From: an uncultured bacterium
GTDB taxonomy: Bacteria > Cyanobacteriota > Vampirovibrionia > Gastranaerophilales > Gastranaerophilaceae
DNA length: 17,675 bases
Reading direction: 5' to 3'
Assembly (NCBI GenBank): GCA_958366705.1
Contig: CATXCB010000023.1
Coordinates: 1-17,675, forward strand
Part shown: positions 1 through 6,570 of the stretch, one piece after another
How the letters are laid out: each line of letters starts with the position of its first letter
Position numbering within the stretch: position 1 is the stretch's first letter
Made by a program: the position numbers and the translations under genes
Notes under the pieces: generated by a model
Databases searched by the model: none
Told to the model about the DNA's origin: nothing
What the model saw: only the letters and a program-made list of their open reading frames with translations

Positions 1-35
1 CGGTTTATTGACTAACAGACAATCACTATATTATG

Positions 36-69
36 ATAAAAGCCATTACTTCTACGTAATGGCTTTTAT
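36..69 (-). terminator. Intrinsic terminator of trkH, probably bidirectional
   Basis: A 14-bp stem (36-49 paired with 56-69, core AAAAGCCATTAC / GTAATGGCTTTT) closes a 6-nt loop, TTCTAC. It lies 5 bases beyond the trkH stop codon, which is at 75-77 on the minus strand. Runs of T follow the stem on both strands: ATTTTTCTT rightward on plus, and TTTTATCATAA on minus. It can therefore stop trkH transcription and also a plus-strand gene that may enter from the left of the window. The 35 bases before it hold nothing I can recognise. Confidence 0.85.
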
Positions 70-74
70 TTTTC

Positions 75-1580
75 TTATCGTCTTTCCCAGAAACTCGGAG
101 TCAGCAACAGCAGCACACCGAAGAGCTCCAGACGCCCTATCAGCATCATGAACGACAACAGCCACTTCGCCAGGTCAGGAAGTGCACTCCATGAAAATGC
201 TGGTCCGAAGGCACCCAGTCCCGGCCCCACGTTACCGATACTTGATACAGATAGTCCGAAAGATTCTTCCAATCCGATGCCCATGCACATCAGCGCCAGC
301 CAGCATAAAAAGATACAAACAAAATAAAAGAACACAAACGTCATCACCGTGGCAAGCGTACGCTGTGACACCGCCATACGGTTCATCTTTACCGGCAATA
401 CCGCTCTGGGATGCATCAGTCGGTGGAACTCATTTTTCACGTTGCGCAACAAAAGCAGCAGACGCACATTCTTGATACCACCCGCCGTAGAACCGGCACA
501 GCCTCCTGCCACCATCGTATAAATAAGCAGCAGCCACGTGAAAGGAGGCCACATATTATAATCGTCCGTAGCAAAGCCACACGACGTATGAATGGACGCC
601 ACCTGGAAAAGCGATTTCCGGAAAGCTTCCTCCAATCCATAATTATTATACCAGTACAAGGCCCCGGTAATTATCAGTGTCACCGCCCCGATGGAAATAA
701 GATACAGCCGGAGCTCTCCATCCTTAAACAACTGTCCGCAACGCCCCTTCATACACATGAAATACAGCGAGAAGTTGATACCCGACAGAATCATAAAGAT
801 GGCAATCACATATTCAATAAAAGGAGAATTCCAGTAAGCCACACTGGCCTGCTTGGTAGAATACCCTCCGGTAGCCGTCGTAGAAAAAGCATGACATGCG
901 GCATCAAACAAATCCATGCCGCCAATCAGCAGCAGTACAATTTCCGCCACAGTCAGCACGAGATATACCGTCCACAGGCATTGCGCCATAACGCTGATTT
1001 TCGGATGAATCTTGTCGTGCGTCACCCCCGTAGCCTCCGCCGAGAAAAGCACCTGATTGCCCACTCCGAAGATAGGCAGCACGGCAATCGTAAAGAACAC
1101 AATGCCCAATCCTCCAATCCACTGCGAGAAGCTTCGCCAGAACAGCATGCCGTGCGAAAGAGCTTCAATATCATCCAGAATGGTGGCTCCCGTAGTGGTA
1201 AACCCCGACATGGTTTCAAAAAACGCATCAGTCACCGACGGAATACTCCCACTTATGTAAAAAGGCAGCATACCGAAACCTGTGAAAAGCAGCCACGTGA
1301 ACGCCACGATGCAATACCCGTCACGTCGTGTCACCCGGTTTTCAGCTCCTCTTCCCAATAGAATCAGTCCGCTTCCCACGGCCATATTAATCAATGTCGT
1401 GTAAATAAAATAAATATAGTCTTCCTCCCCATAGCACAAGGAAACGCCTGCACATGCCAGAAACATCATTGCCTCCATAAAGAGCAGGATACCCAAGATG
1501 CGAAGAATCATCTTTCTGTTAATCAAACTGTTGCCTCGGTTGGCGGTTACATTGACCGCCGTCAATAAAAAATCTTCCAT
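75..1580 (-). CDS. trkH: TrkH-family potassium uptake channel subunit
   Basis: This is the membrane pore subunit of a Trk/Ktr-type K+ uptake system; it normally works with a cytoplasmic TrkA/KtrA nucleotide-binding ring. The 501-residue protein is strongly hydrophobic with many membrane segments. It shows the four selectivity-filter loops of the family: TTTGAT (128-133), TATGGYST (235-242), SCGFAT (333-338) and IGNVGPG (448-454). The late GRLELFG motif (482-488) is also present. Length is normal for TrkH. The start at 1580 is supported by a promoter-like box only about 20 bases upstream, though the internal Met at residue 24 (position 1511) sits closer to where many homologues begin. No trkA is visible next to it. 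Its base composition is clearly more G+C-rich than the plus-strand operon, suggesting resident chromosome. Family assignment is secure; the exact start is less so. Confidence 0.95.
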   Translation of the reverse strand: MEDFLLTAVNVTANRGNSLINRKMILRILGILLFMEAMMFLACAGVSLCYGEEDYIYFIYTTLINMAVGSGLILLGRGAENRVTRRDGYCIVAFTWLLFTGFGMLPFYISGSIPSVTDAFFETMSGFTTTGATILDDIEALSHGMLFWRSFSQWIGGLGIVFFTIAVLPIFGVGNQVLFSAEATGVTHDKIHPKISVMAQCLWTVYLVLTVAEIVLLLIGGMDLFDAACHAFSTTATGGYSTKQASVAYWNSPFIEYVIAIFMILSGINFSLYFMCMKGRCGQLFKDGELRLYLISIGAVTLIITGALYWYNNYGLEEAFRKSLFQVASIHTSCGFATDDYNMWPPFTWLLLIYTMVAGGCAGSTAGGIKNVRLLLLLRNVKNEFHRLMHPRAVLPVKMNRMAVSQRTLATVMTFVFFYFVCIFLCWLALMCMGIGLEESFGLSVSSIGNVGPGLGAFGPAFSWSALPDLAKWLLSFMMLIGRLELFGVLLLLTPSFWERR

Positions 1581-1602
1581 GTAGCTTTATGTGTTTATCT
1601 TG

Positions 1603-1610
1603 CAAACTTA
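1603..1610 (-). promoter_or_regulatory. Candidate -7 promoter box for trkH
   Basis: Read on the minus strand this is TAAGTTTG, an exact match to the Bacteroidota -7 consensus TAnnTTTG. It is followed by CAAGATAAA, nearly the same initial sequence that follows the operon promoter on the other strand. It would place the transcript start near 1596 and give a 5' leader of about 16 nt to the ATG at 1578-1580. I see no clean TTTG -33 box at 19-21 bp, so the call rests on the -7 element and its position. Confidence 0.55.
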
Positions 1611-1750
1611 CAAAAATTCTCATGAATCACATCGAGAAACACAAGAAATGACACCATAGAAATGATGCCAGACAGAAAAACGCAAATCTACATGGCTGTA
1701 TCCTCCCCCACAGGAACGGGTTCCGAAACCGTGACACTTCCGGGCTGCCG

Positions 1751-1889
1751 CTTGACGGGTTGTCGGGGTTGGCACCGGTTTTTCAAACTTTCTATATACA
1801 GGTGTGGAAAAATATAAGCGTTGTATTTTTCCACACCCCGCGTATATATACTTTATAAAAATGCCTGCCAACCCCGACAACCCGTCAAG
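1751..1889. repeat. 139-bp nested inverted repeat (MITE-like or cruciform-forming)
   Basis: The outer arms, 1751-1774 and 1866-1889, are perfect 24-bp reverse complements (left arm begins CTTGACGGGTTG). Inside lie a 7-bp pair (1793-1799 TATATAC with 1842-1848 GTATATA) and a perfect 14-bp hairpin (1801-1814 GGTGTGGAAAAATA with 1824-1837) around a 9-nt loop. Opposed T and A runs (1779-1783, 1857-1861) could pair as well, so almost the whole element folds on itself. The symmetry stops abruptly at both ends, and I see no flanking target-site duplication. It lies between the trkH promoter and the operon promoter. It could be a MITE-like repeat, an interspersed intergenic palindrome or an RNA or DNA structural element. 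The structure is certain; the class is not. Confidence 0.8.
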
Positions 1890-1924
1890 ATTTCTTCCCT
1901 CACCCCTCTTCCGGAAGCCTCCGA

Positions 1925-2029
1925 AAAACGCCCTTGCGTTTCAACTAAAACGTACTTGCGTTTGATTCAAAACGTACTTGTGTTTTAAGTAAAACGCACT
2001 TGCGTTTGAATCCGAACGCAAAGGCGTTT
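1925..2029. repeat. Five 17-bp palindromic units on an exact 22-bp period
   Basis: Units start at 1925, 1947, 1969, 1991 and 2013. The consensus is AAAACGYACTTGCGTTT, separated by 5-bp AT-rich spacers of varying sequence. Units 1-4 are close copies; unit 5 is degenerate (GAACGCAAAGGCGTTT core) but in register. Each unit has dyad symmetry; unit 4 is perfect, with AAACGCA and TGCGTTT arms around CT. A 22-bp period is about two helical turns, so the symmetric sites face the same side of the DNA, as expected of a multi-site protein-binding array. It ends 113 bp before the -33 box of the operon promoter. No family name can be given from the sequence alone. Confidence 0.8.
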
Positions 2030-2142
2030 TTCAAGAGGTATAAAAAATTGATGAAAAAACAAGAAAATGCGATGCAGTATTTGTCAATTCTGTTCATTTG
2101 TTTACTAAAACTGGCTAGAAACTCATTTTGTCGGGATTTCTT

Positions 2143-2173
2143 TTTGACTTTTCGGTGAAATGGGGTATTTTTG
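2143..2173 (+). promoter_or_regulatory. Main promoter of the polysaccharide operon
   Basis: A TTTG -33 box (2143-2146) and a TATTTTTG -7 box (2166-2173, matching TAnnTTTG) are separated by 19 bp, the typical Bacteroidota sigma-factor layout. TAAGATAAATAAA follows, giving a transcript start near 2180. A second TATTTTTG lies at 2210-2217 but has only a weak GTTG in the -33 position (2188-2191, 18-bp spacing). I see no flanking inverted repeats of the kind that bound the invertible promoters of many Bacteroides capsule loci, so this promoter looks fixed in orientation. Confidence 0.75.
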
Positions 2174-2179
2174 TAAGAT

Positions 2180-2304
2180 AAATAAACGTTGACGCTTACC
2201 TTGCATACCTATTTTTGTCTGTCTAGGATGAATGGGTGTGGGACAGGTAACGGCGAAGCGTGCCTAATAATATTCATTAATAATCATCTACTAAAAAATT
2301 CTTT
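2180..2304 (+). promoter_or_regulatory. 5' leader of the operon, possibly structured
   Basis: About 125 nt separate the predicted transcript start from the first ATG. The stretch 2187-2264 is markedly more G+C-rich than the operon. ACGCTTACC (2192-2200) can pair either through TTACC with GGTAA (2246-2250) or through ACGCTT with AAGCGT (2256-2261); the two pairings share bases and exclude each other. CTGTC (2219-2223) can also pair with GACAG (2242-2246), whose last G is the first base of that GGTAA. This could be a switching or antitermination leader, as capsule operons often have. I see no upxY gene and no exact ops/JUMPstart GGCGGTAG sequence. A 29-codon reading frame at 2228-2317 also runs through it. 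Confidence 0.4.
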
Positions 2305-4155
2305 ATGCAAGCAGTAATATTGGCAGCAGGAATGGGAAAAAGGCTTGGAGAACTGACTAAAAATAACACCAAATGCATGGTAAAAATAAACGGGATCTCA
2401 CTTATCAACCGTTTGTTAGAACAACTTTCCAAACTTTCCTTAAACAAAATTATTATTGTTATAGGTTATGAGGGAGAAAAATTAAAAAACTATTTAGGAT
2501 ACTCGTACAAAACAATAGAAATTGAATACATCGAGAACCCTATTTATAATAAAACTAATAATATTTACTCACTCTATTTAGCTAAGGAAAAACTTCTAGA
2601 AGATGATACGATTCTTATTGAATCTGATTTAATTTTTGAAGATTCAATTTTTACTCTTCTTAAGCAATCATCTTACCCTAATGTGGCAGTTGTTGCAAAA
2701 TATGAAAGTTGGATGGACGGAACAATGGTTAGAATAGATAATGAAAATAATATCATTAATTTTATTCCCAAAAAAGCATTCCGGTATGAAGATATAGCCC
2801 TCTATTACAAAACGGTTAATATTTACAAATTCAGTAAAGAATTTGCACGCAACCAATACATTCCTTTCCTAGAAGCCTATATTCATGCTTTAGGAAATAA
2901 TGAATATTATGAACAAGTATTAAGAGTAATAACTATTCTTGATAATTGTAATCTTAAAGCTTTAATTCTCAATAATGAAAAATGGTATGAAATAGACGAC
3001 ATACAAGATTTAGATATCGCAGAGACCATATTTAGTAACGATAACGAACGTCTTTCCAAATATCAACAAAGATATGGCGGTTATTGGCGTTTTCCTGGCT
3101 TATTAGATTTTTGTTACCTCGTAAATCCATTTTTTCCACCTCAAAAAATGAAAGACGAACTCCGCTCAAACTTTGATAGGTTATTAATGGAGTACCCATC
3201 TGGAATGAAAATTAACTCTTTACTCATAGCTAAATATTTTAACATAAAACAGAATTATGTATGTGTTGGTAATGGCGCAGCAGAACTCATCAAAAGTTTA
3301 ATGAGCCAATTAAATGGAAAAATTGGCATAATATCACCAACGTTTGAAGAATATCCCAATAGAAAATCAGAAAATGATGTCATAACGTTTTATCCACAAA
3401 ATAAAAATTTTTCATATGGAGTTAAAGAACTTCAGACTTTTTATGAAAATAAAAACATATCTTCTTTATTAATTATAAATCCAGACAATCCTTCTGGAAA
3501 TTTTATTCCCCCAAAAGAACTATTAACTATAGCACAATGGACAAAAGAAAAAAACATACAATTAATTATAGATGAGTCATTTGTTGACTTTTCTGATGCA
3601 TCTACAAATAACACTTTACTACGAAACAACATTTTAGAAGAATTCACTAACCTGATCGTCATTAAAAGTATATCAAAATCATACGGTGTTCCAGGAATTA
3701 GATTAGGCGTAATAGCAAGTGCAGACACAAACCTTATAAATTTCATAAAAAAAGATGTTTCAATATGGAATATCAACTCGTTTGGAGAGTACTACATGCA
3801 AATTTTTGGGAAATACGAAAGCGATTATAAATTAGCATGTCAAAAGTTTATCCAAGAAAGAGAAAGATTTTATCAACAATTGATTCAGATATCATATCTT
3901 CGTATCATTCCATCCCAAGCCAATTATTTCCTTTGCGAAGTATATCCCCCATATACATCTGAGTCAATAACTAAACTTCTGTTGAACAAATACAACATTT
4001 TAATAAAAGATTGTAGCAACAAAAAAGGATTTGATCAAAAAAATTATATACGCATTGCAGTAAGAAGCAAATCTGATAATGACCAACTTATTTCAGCTTT
4101 AAATCATTTACCTAAGAATCATGAGCCAAAAACCACAGATTATCAAATTGCCTAA
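2305..4155 (+). CDS. LicC-like cytidylyltransferase fused to CobD/HisC-like PLP enzyme
   Basis: This 616-residue cytoplasmic protein has two domains. Residues 1-245 are a nucleotidyltransferase: LAAGMGKRL (6-14) binds the nucleotide, K27 follows in KCMVK, NNIYSLYLAKE (85-95) matches the LicC phosphocholine cytidylyltransferase signature, and ESD (106-108) plus EIDDIQDL (229-236) supply metal-binding acids. Residues 255-602 are a fold-type I PLP enzyme. RYGGYWR and LLDFCYLVNPFFPP (256-279) recall the start of CobD, the threonine-phosphate decarboxylase. NPDNPSG (392-398), D423 and the PLP lysine K458 in SISKSYGVPGIRLG (455-468) are intact, and R583/R587 could bind a substrate carboxylate. CobD relatives decarboxylate phosphothreonine or phosphoserine, so the fusion could make a CDP-alkanolamine such as CDP-ethanolamine or CDP-aminopropanol. 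That is inference; plain transamination is the alternative. It is the first gene of the operon and overlaps the next by 35 nt. Confidence 0.9.
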   Translation: MQAVILAAGMGKRLGELTKNNTKCMVKINGISLINRLLEQLSKLSLNKIIIVIGYEGEKLKNYLGYSYKTIEIEYIENPIYNKTNNIYSLYLAKEKLLEDDTILIESDLIFEDSIFTLLKQSSYPNVAVVAKYESWMDGTMVRIDNENNIINFIPKKAFRYEDIALYYKTVNIYKFSKEFARNQYIPFLEAYIHALGNNEYYEQVLRVITILDNCNLKALILNNEKWYEIDDIQDLDIAETIFSNDNERLSKYQQRYGGYWRFPGLLDFCYLVNPFFPPQKMKDELRSNFDRLLMEYPSGMKINSLLIAKYFNIKQNYVCVGNGAAELIKSLMSQLNGKIGIISPTFEEYPNRKSENDVITFYPQNKNFSYGVKELQTFYENKNISSLLIINPDNPSGNFIPPKELLTIAQWTKEKNIQLIIDESFVDFSDASTNNTLLRNNILEEFTNLIVIKSISKSYGVPGIRLGVIASADTNLINFIKKDVSIWNINSFGEYYMQIFGKYESDYKLACQKFIQERERFYQQLIQISYLRIIPSQANYFLCEVYPPYTSESITKLLLNKYNILIKDCSNKKGFDQKNYIRIAVRSKSDNDQLISALNHLPKNHEPKTTDYQIA

Positions 4156-4522
4156 ATTTTTAGATAAAAGAGGCAATCTTTCATTTATAGAAGAAGAAAA
4201 CCATATCCCATTCAAAATCCAACGAACATATTGGATATATGACGTTCCCGGAGGAGAAGCTAGGGGTGGGCATGCTTACAAAACAAATGAAGAATTTATT
4301 GTTGCCTTATCTGGAAGTTTTGACGTCATTCTAGATAACGGGAAAGAGAAAAAAATATTTTCATTAAATCGTTCATATTATGGACTATATGTTCCTAAAG
4401 GCCTTTGGAGACAAATGGAAAATTTTTCCACAAATTCTCTAGCACTAATACTAGCTTCAACCCCTTATAATCCTAGTGATTATATTTATGATTACAACGT
4501 TTTTAAAAACATGAAATTATGA
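4121..4522 (+). CDS. WxcM/FdtA-like sugar 3,4-ketoisomerase paralogue, His-to-Tyr variant
   Basis: This 133-residue cupin is of the FdtA/QdtA type. These enzymes shift the keto group of dTDP-4-keto-6-deoxyglucose from C4 to C3, ahead of amination at C3. Family features present are DKRGNLSFIEE (15-25), YDVPGGEARGGHAYK (40-54), GLYVPKGLWR (88-97) and the closing LAST...SDYIYDYNVF. The usual catalytic HxH appears as H51-A-Y53, so the second histidine is tyrosine. The neighbouring paralogue keeps both histidines. This copy may therefore be inactive, a partner subunit, or have altered specificity. R97 after W96 resembles QdtA (quinovose series) rather than FdtA as I recall those families. It starts inside the end of the previous gene (35-nt overlap) and shares ATGA with the next. 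I have not seen evidence of decay; the frame is intact. Confidence 0.88.
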   Translation: MSQKPQIIKLPKFLDKRGNLSFIEEENHIPFKIQRTYWIYDVPGGEARGGHAYKTNEEFIVALSGSFDVILDNGKEKKIFSLNRSYYGLYVPKGLWRQMENFSTNSLALILASTPYNPSDYIYDYNVFKNMKL

Positions 4523-4935
4523 AAAAGAGCAATGTATACGATTGTACAATCATAGAATTAGATAAGCATCACCATGAAAAAGGTAATATAAGTGTGGTGG
4601 AAAATAAGAAAACAATACCATTTGAAATTAAACGTACTTATTATTTATATGACGTTCCAGGTGGGGAAAGCAGAGGGGGACATGCTCATAAAGAACTAAG
4701 CCAATTAATTATTGCGGCAAGTGGAAGCTTTACTGTAACCCTTGATGACGGAGAAGTAAAACGAACCTTCTTATTGAATCGTCCTTATCAAGGATTATAT
4801 ATAGTCCCTGGAATTTGGCGTACTTTGGATGATTTCTCTTCTGGGTCTGTATGTTTGGTCTTAGCATCACACAAATATGATGAAAGTGATTATATAAGGG
4901 AATATACTGATTTCATAAAATATAAAAATGAATAA
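4519..4935 (+). CDS. FdtA/QdtA-type dTDP-4-keto-6-deoxyhexose 3,4-ketoisomerase
   Basis: This 138-residue cupin is clearly paralogous to the gene before it and has the complete active-site HxH (H55 and H57 in RGGHAHK). Other family marks are IPFEIKRTYYLYDVPGGESRGG (33-54, central part), GLYIVPGIWRTLDDFSSGS (92-110) and ASHKYDESDYIREY (116-129). It should convert dTDP-4-keto-6-deoxyglucose to the 3-keto isomer for the aminotransferase two genes on. W100 is followed by R101, the residue I associate with QdtA (Qui3N pathway); FdtA of the Fuc3N pathway typically has His there. Product stereochemistry is therefore only suggested. It starts on the ATGA shared with the upstream paralogue, which implies translational coupling. 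No rmlA/rmlB is present to make the substrate, so it must come from elsewhere in the genome. Confidence 0.92.
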   Translation: MKKSNVYDCTIIELDKHHHEKGNISVVENKKTIPFEIKRTYYLYDVPGGESRGGHAHKELSQLIIAASGSFTVTLDDGEVKRTFLLNRPYQGLYIVPGIWRTLDDFSSGSVCLVLASHKYDESDYIREYTDFIKYKNE

Positions 4936-5461
4936 CGAAAATTTCTACATACATCCTTTATCTGACGTAAAATCAAATAATATCGGCGAACGAACCAACA
5001 TTTGGCAATTCTGCGTAATATTTCCGAATGCGGTTATTGGCAAGAACTGTAATATTTGTGCCAATGTATTAATAGAAAATGATGTAATTATAGGTAATAA
5101 TGTTACCATAAAATCTGGAGTCCAACTATGGGATGGAATAAAAATCGAAGATAGTGTTTTTATAGGCCCCAATGTCACATTTACAAACGATTTAATACCT
5201 CGTTCTAAATGTTATCCAAAACAATTTGAAAAAACAATTATCCAGACCGGGGCCTCTATAGGAGCCAATAGTACTATTGTTGCAGGTCATACCATTGGTA
5301 AGTATGCCTTTATAGGAGCTGGTAGTGTGATAACCAAAAATATTCCTCCATACACAGTATGGTATGGAAATCCAGCGACATGCAAAGGATATATAACCCA
5401 AGAAGGAATCTTATTAGATTTAAATTTTAAGGATAAAGAAGGTAATACTCACAAATTATAA
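4928..5461 (+). CDS. Left-handed beta-helix sugar N-acetyltransferase (FdtC/QdtC-like)
   Basis: This 177-residue protein is built almost entirely of hexapeptide repeats (IGERTN, IGKNCN, IGNNVT, IGPNVT, IGANST, IGKYAF), the mark of trimeric left-handed beta-helix acyltransferases. The insertion FTNDLIPR (85-92), the second repeat block and the GNPA turn (147-150) match the WbbJ/QdtC/WlbB group that uses acetyl-CoA to N-acetylate nucleotide-linked amino sugars. Between the ketoisomerases and the DegT aminotransferase, the obvious role is acetylating the 3-amino group of dTDP-3-amino-3,6-dideoxyhexose. It overlaps the upstream gene by 8 nt and ends 5 nt before the next. A different acyl donor cannot be excluded. 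Confidence 0.9.
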   Translation: MNNENFYIHPLSDVKSNNIGERTNIWQFCVIFPNAVIGKNCNICANVLIENDVIIGNNVTIKSGVQLWDGIKIEDSVFIGPNVTFTNDLIPRSKCYPKQFEKTIIQTGASIGANSTIVAGHTIGKYAFIGAGSVITKNIPPYTVWYGNPATCKGYITQEGILLDLNFKDKEGNTHKL

Positions 5462-5466
5462 TAACT

Positions 5467-6570
5467 ATGATTAAATTTCTTGATCTACAAAAAGTAACAG
5501 AGAAATATGGTAACGAAATTCATGCAGCTGTAAAGCGTGTCATTGATTCTGGTTGGTATTTACAAGGAAAAGAAAACGAGGCATTTGAAAAAGAATATTC
5601 TCAATACATAGGAACTCGATATACAATTGGAGTAGCTAACGGTTTAGATGCACTTATCTGGATTTACCGTGCATATATAGAAATGGGTGTAATGAAACCA
5701 GGTGATGAAGTCATTGTTCCTGCTAACACATATATAGCCACTATTTTAGCTCTCACAGAAAATGGTCTAGTACCGGTTTTAGTTGAACCTAATTACCAAA
5801 CATTAGAAATAGATGATGATTTAATTGAAAAAGCTATAACAAAAAGGACTAAGTCTATATTTATTGTTCATTTATATGGGCGTTGTGCCTATACTGAAAA
5901 AATAGGCGAATTATGTCGAAAATACAATCTAAAACTTGTGGAAGATAATGCTCAATCACACGGATGTGTATATAAAGGACGAAAAACTGGCTCTTTGGGA
6001 GACGCAGCTGGTCACAGTTTTTATCCTGGAAAAAATCTAGGAGCACTTGGTGATGGAGGAGCAGTTACAACAAATGATAAAATGCTAGCTGAAACAATCA
6101 GAGCTTTAGCAAATTATGGTTCAACAAAAAAATATGTATTTAAATATAGAGGACGTAATAGTCGATTAGACGAAATTCAAGCGGCAGTTTTATCTACAAA
6201 ATTAAAGCATCTTGATGAAGACAATAAAAGAAGAAAAGAAATTGCCAAACAATATATATCTAAAATCCATAATAAATTAATTCAATTTCCAGTCACACTA
6301 CCTGAAGAACAGAATGTTTTCCATATATTCCCCATTCTATGCGAGCAAAGAGATAATCTACAAGCATATCTGAATGATAATAATATACAAACATTGATAC
6401 ATTACCCGATCCCTCCTCACCAACAAGAATGCTATAAAGAATGGAACGATTGGAATCTTCCCATTACAGAAAAAATTCATAAATGTGAGCTTAGCTTACC
6501 AATGAGTCCAGTTATGACAGAAGAAGAGGTTCAATATGTTATTGAAACATTGAATAAATGGAAAAAATAA
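5467..6570 (+). CDS. DegT/DnrJ/EryC1 sugar aminotransferase (FdtB/QdtB-like)
   Basis: This 367-residue PLP-dependent nucleotide-sugar aminotransferase has normal family length. The PLP lysine is K189 in SFYPGKNLGALGDGGAV (184-200). VEDNAQSHG (158-166) carries the Asp (D160) and Gln (Q163) that hold the cofactor ring. NSRLDEIQAA (231-240) is the conserved arm reaching the partner subunit. The N-terminal start MIKFLDL is typical of the FdtB/QdtB branch. Given the ketoisomerases and acetyltransferase beside it, it probably aminates C3 of a dTDP-3-keto-6-deoxyhexose using glutamate. It overlaps the next gene by 13 nt. Confidence 0.94.
   Translation: MIKFLDLQKVTEKYGNEIHAAVKRVIDSGWYLQGKENEAFEKEYSQYIGTRYTIGVANGLDALIWIYRAYIEMGVMKPGDEVIVPANTYIATILALTENGLVPVLVEPNYQTLEIDDDLIEKAITKRTKSIFIVHLYGRCAYTEKIGELCRKYNLKLVEDNAQSHGCVYKGRKTGSLGDAAGHSFYPGKNLGALGDGGAVTTNDKMLAETIRALANYGSTKKYVFKYRGRNSRLDEIQAAVLSTKLKHLDEDNKRRKEIAKQYISKIHNKLIQFPVTLPEEQNVFHIFPILCEQRDNLQAYLNDNNIQTLIHYPIPPHQQECYKEWNDWNLPITEKIHKCELSLPMSPVMTEEEVQYVIETLNKWKK

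Noticed and set aside
411..1361. 316-codon plus-strand frame opposite trkH
   Set aside because: It is a shadow of trkH: very rich in His, Arg and Gln, with no membrane or catalytic motif. The minus-strand protein shows all four TrkH filter loops.
1620..1880. 86-codon minus-strand reading frame in the intergenic region
   Set aside because: It runs through the nested inverted repeat, has no recognisable domain and has an odd Cys/Gly/Arg-rich composition. Its presence is better explained by the repeat than by a gene.
1925..2029. CRISPR array
   Set aside because: The repeat period is 22 bp with only 5-bp linkers, far too short for CRISPR spacers, and no cas gene is nearby.
1990..2200. Invertible-promoter inverted repeats flanking the operon promoter
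   Set aside because: I looked for matching arms on both sides of 2143-2173. Only weak partial similarity (GTTCATTTGTTTAC near 2092 against GTAAGATAAATAAACG near 2173) was found, too imperfect for a site-specific recombinase.
2246..2264. ops/JUMPstart element
   Set aside because: GGTAACGGCGAAGCG is only loosely like GGCGGTAGCG, and no exact core is present, so I do not call it.
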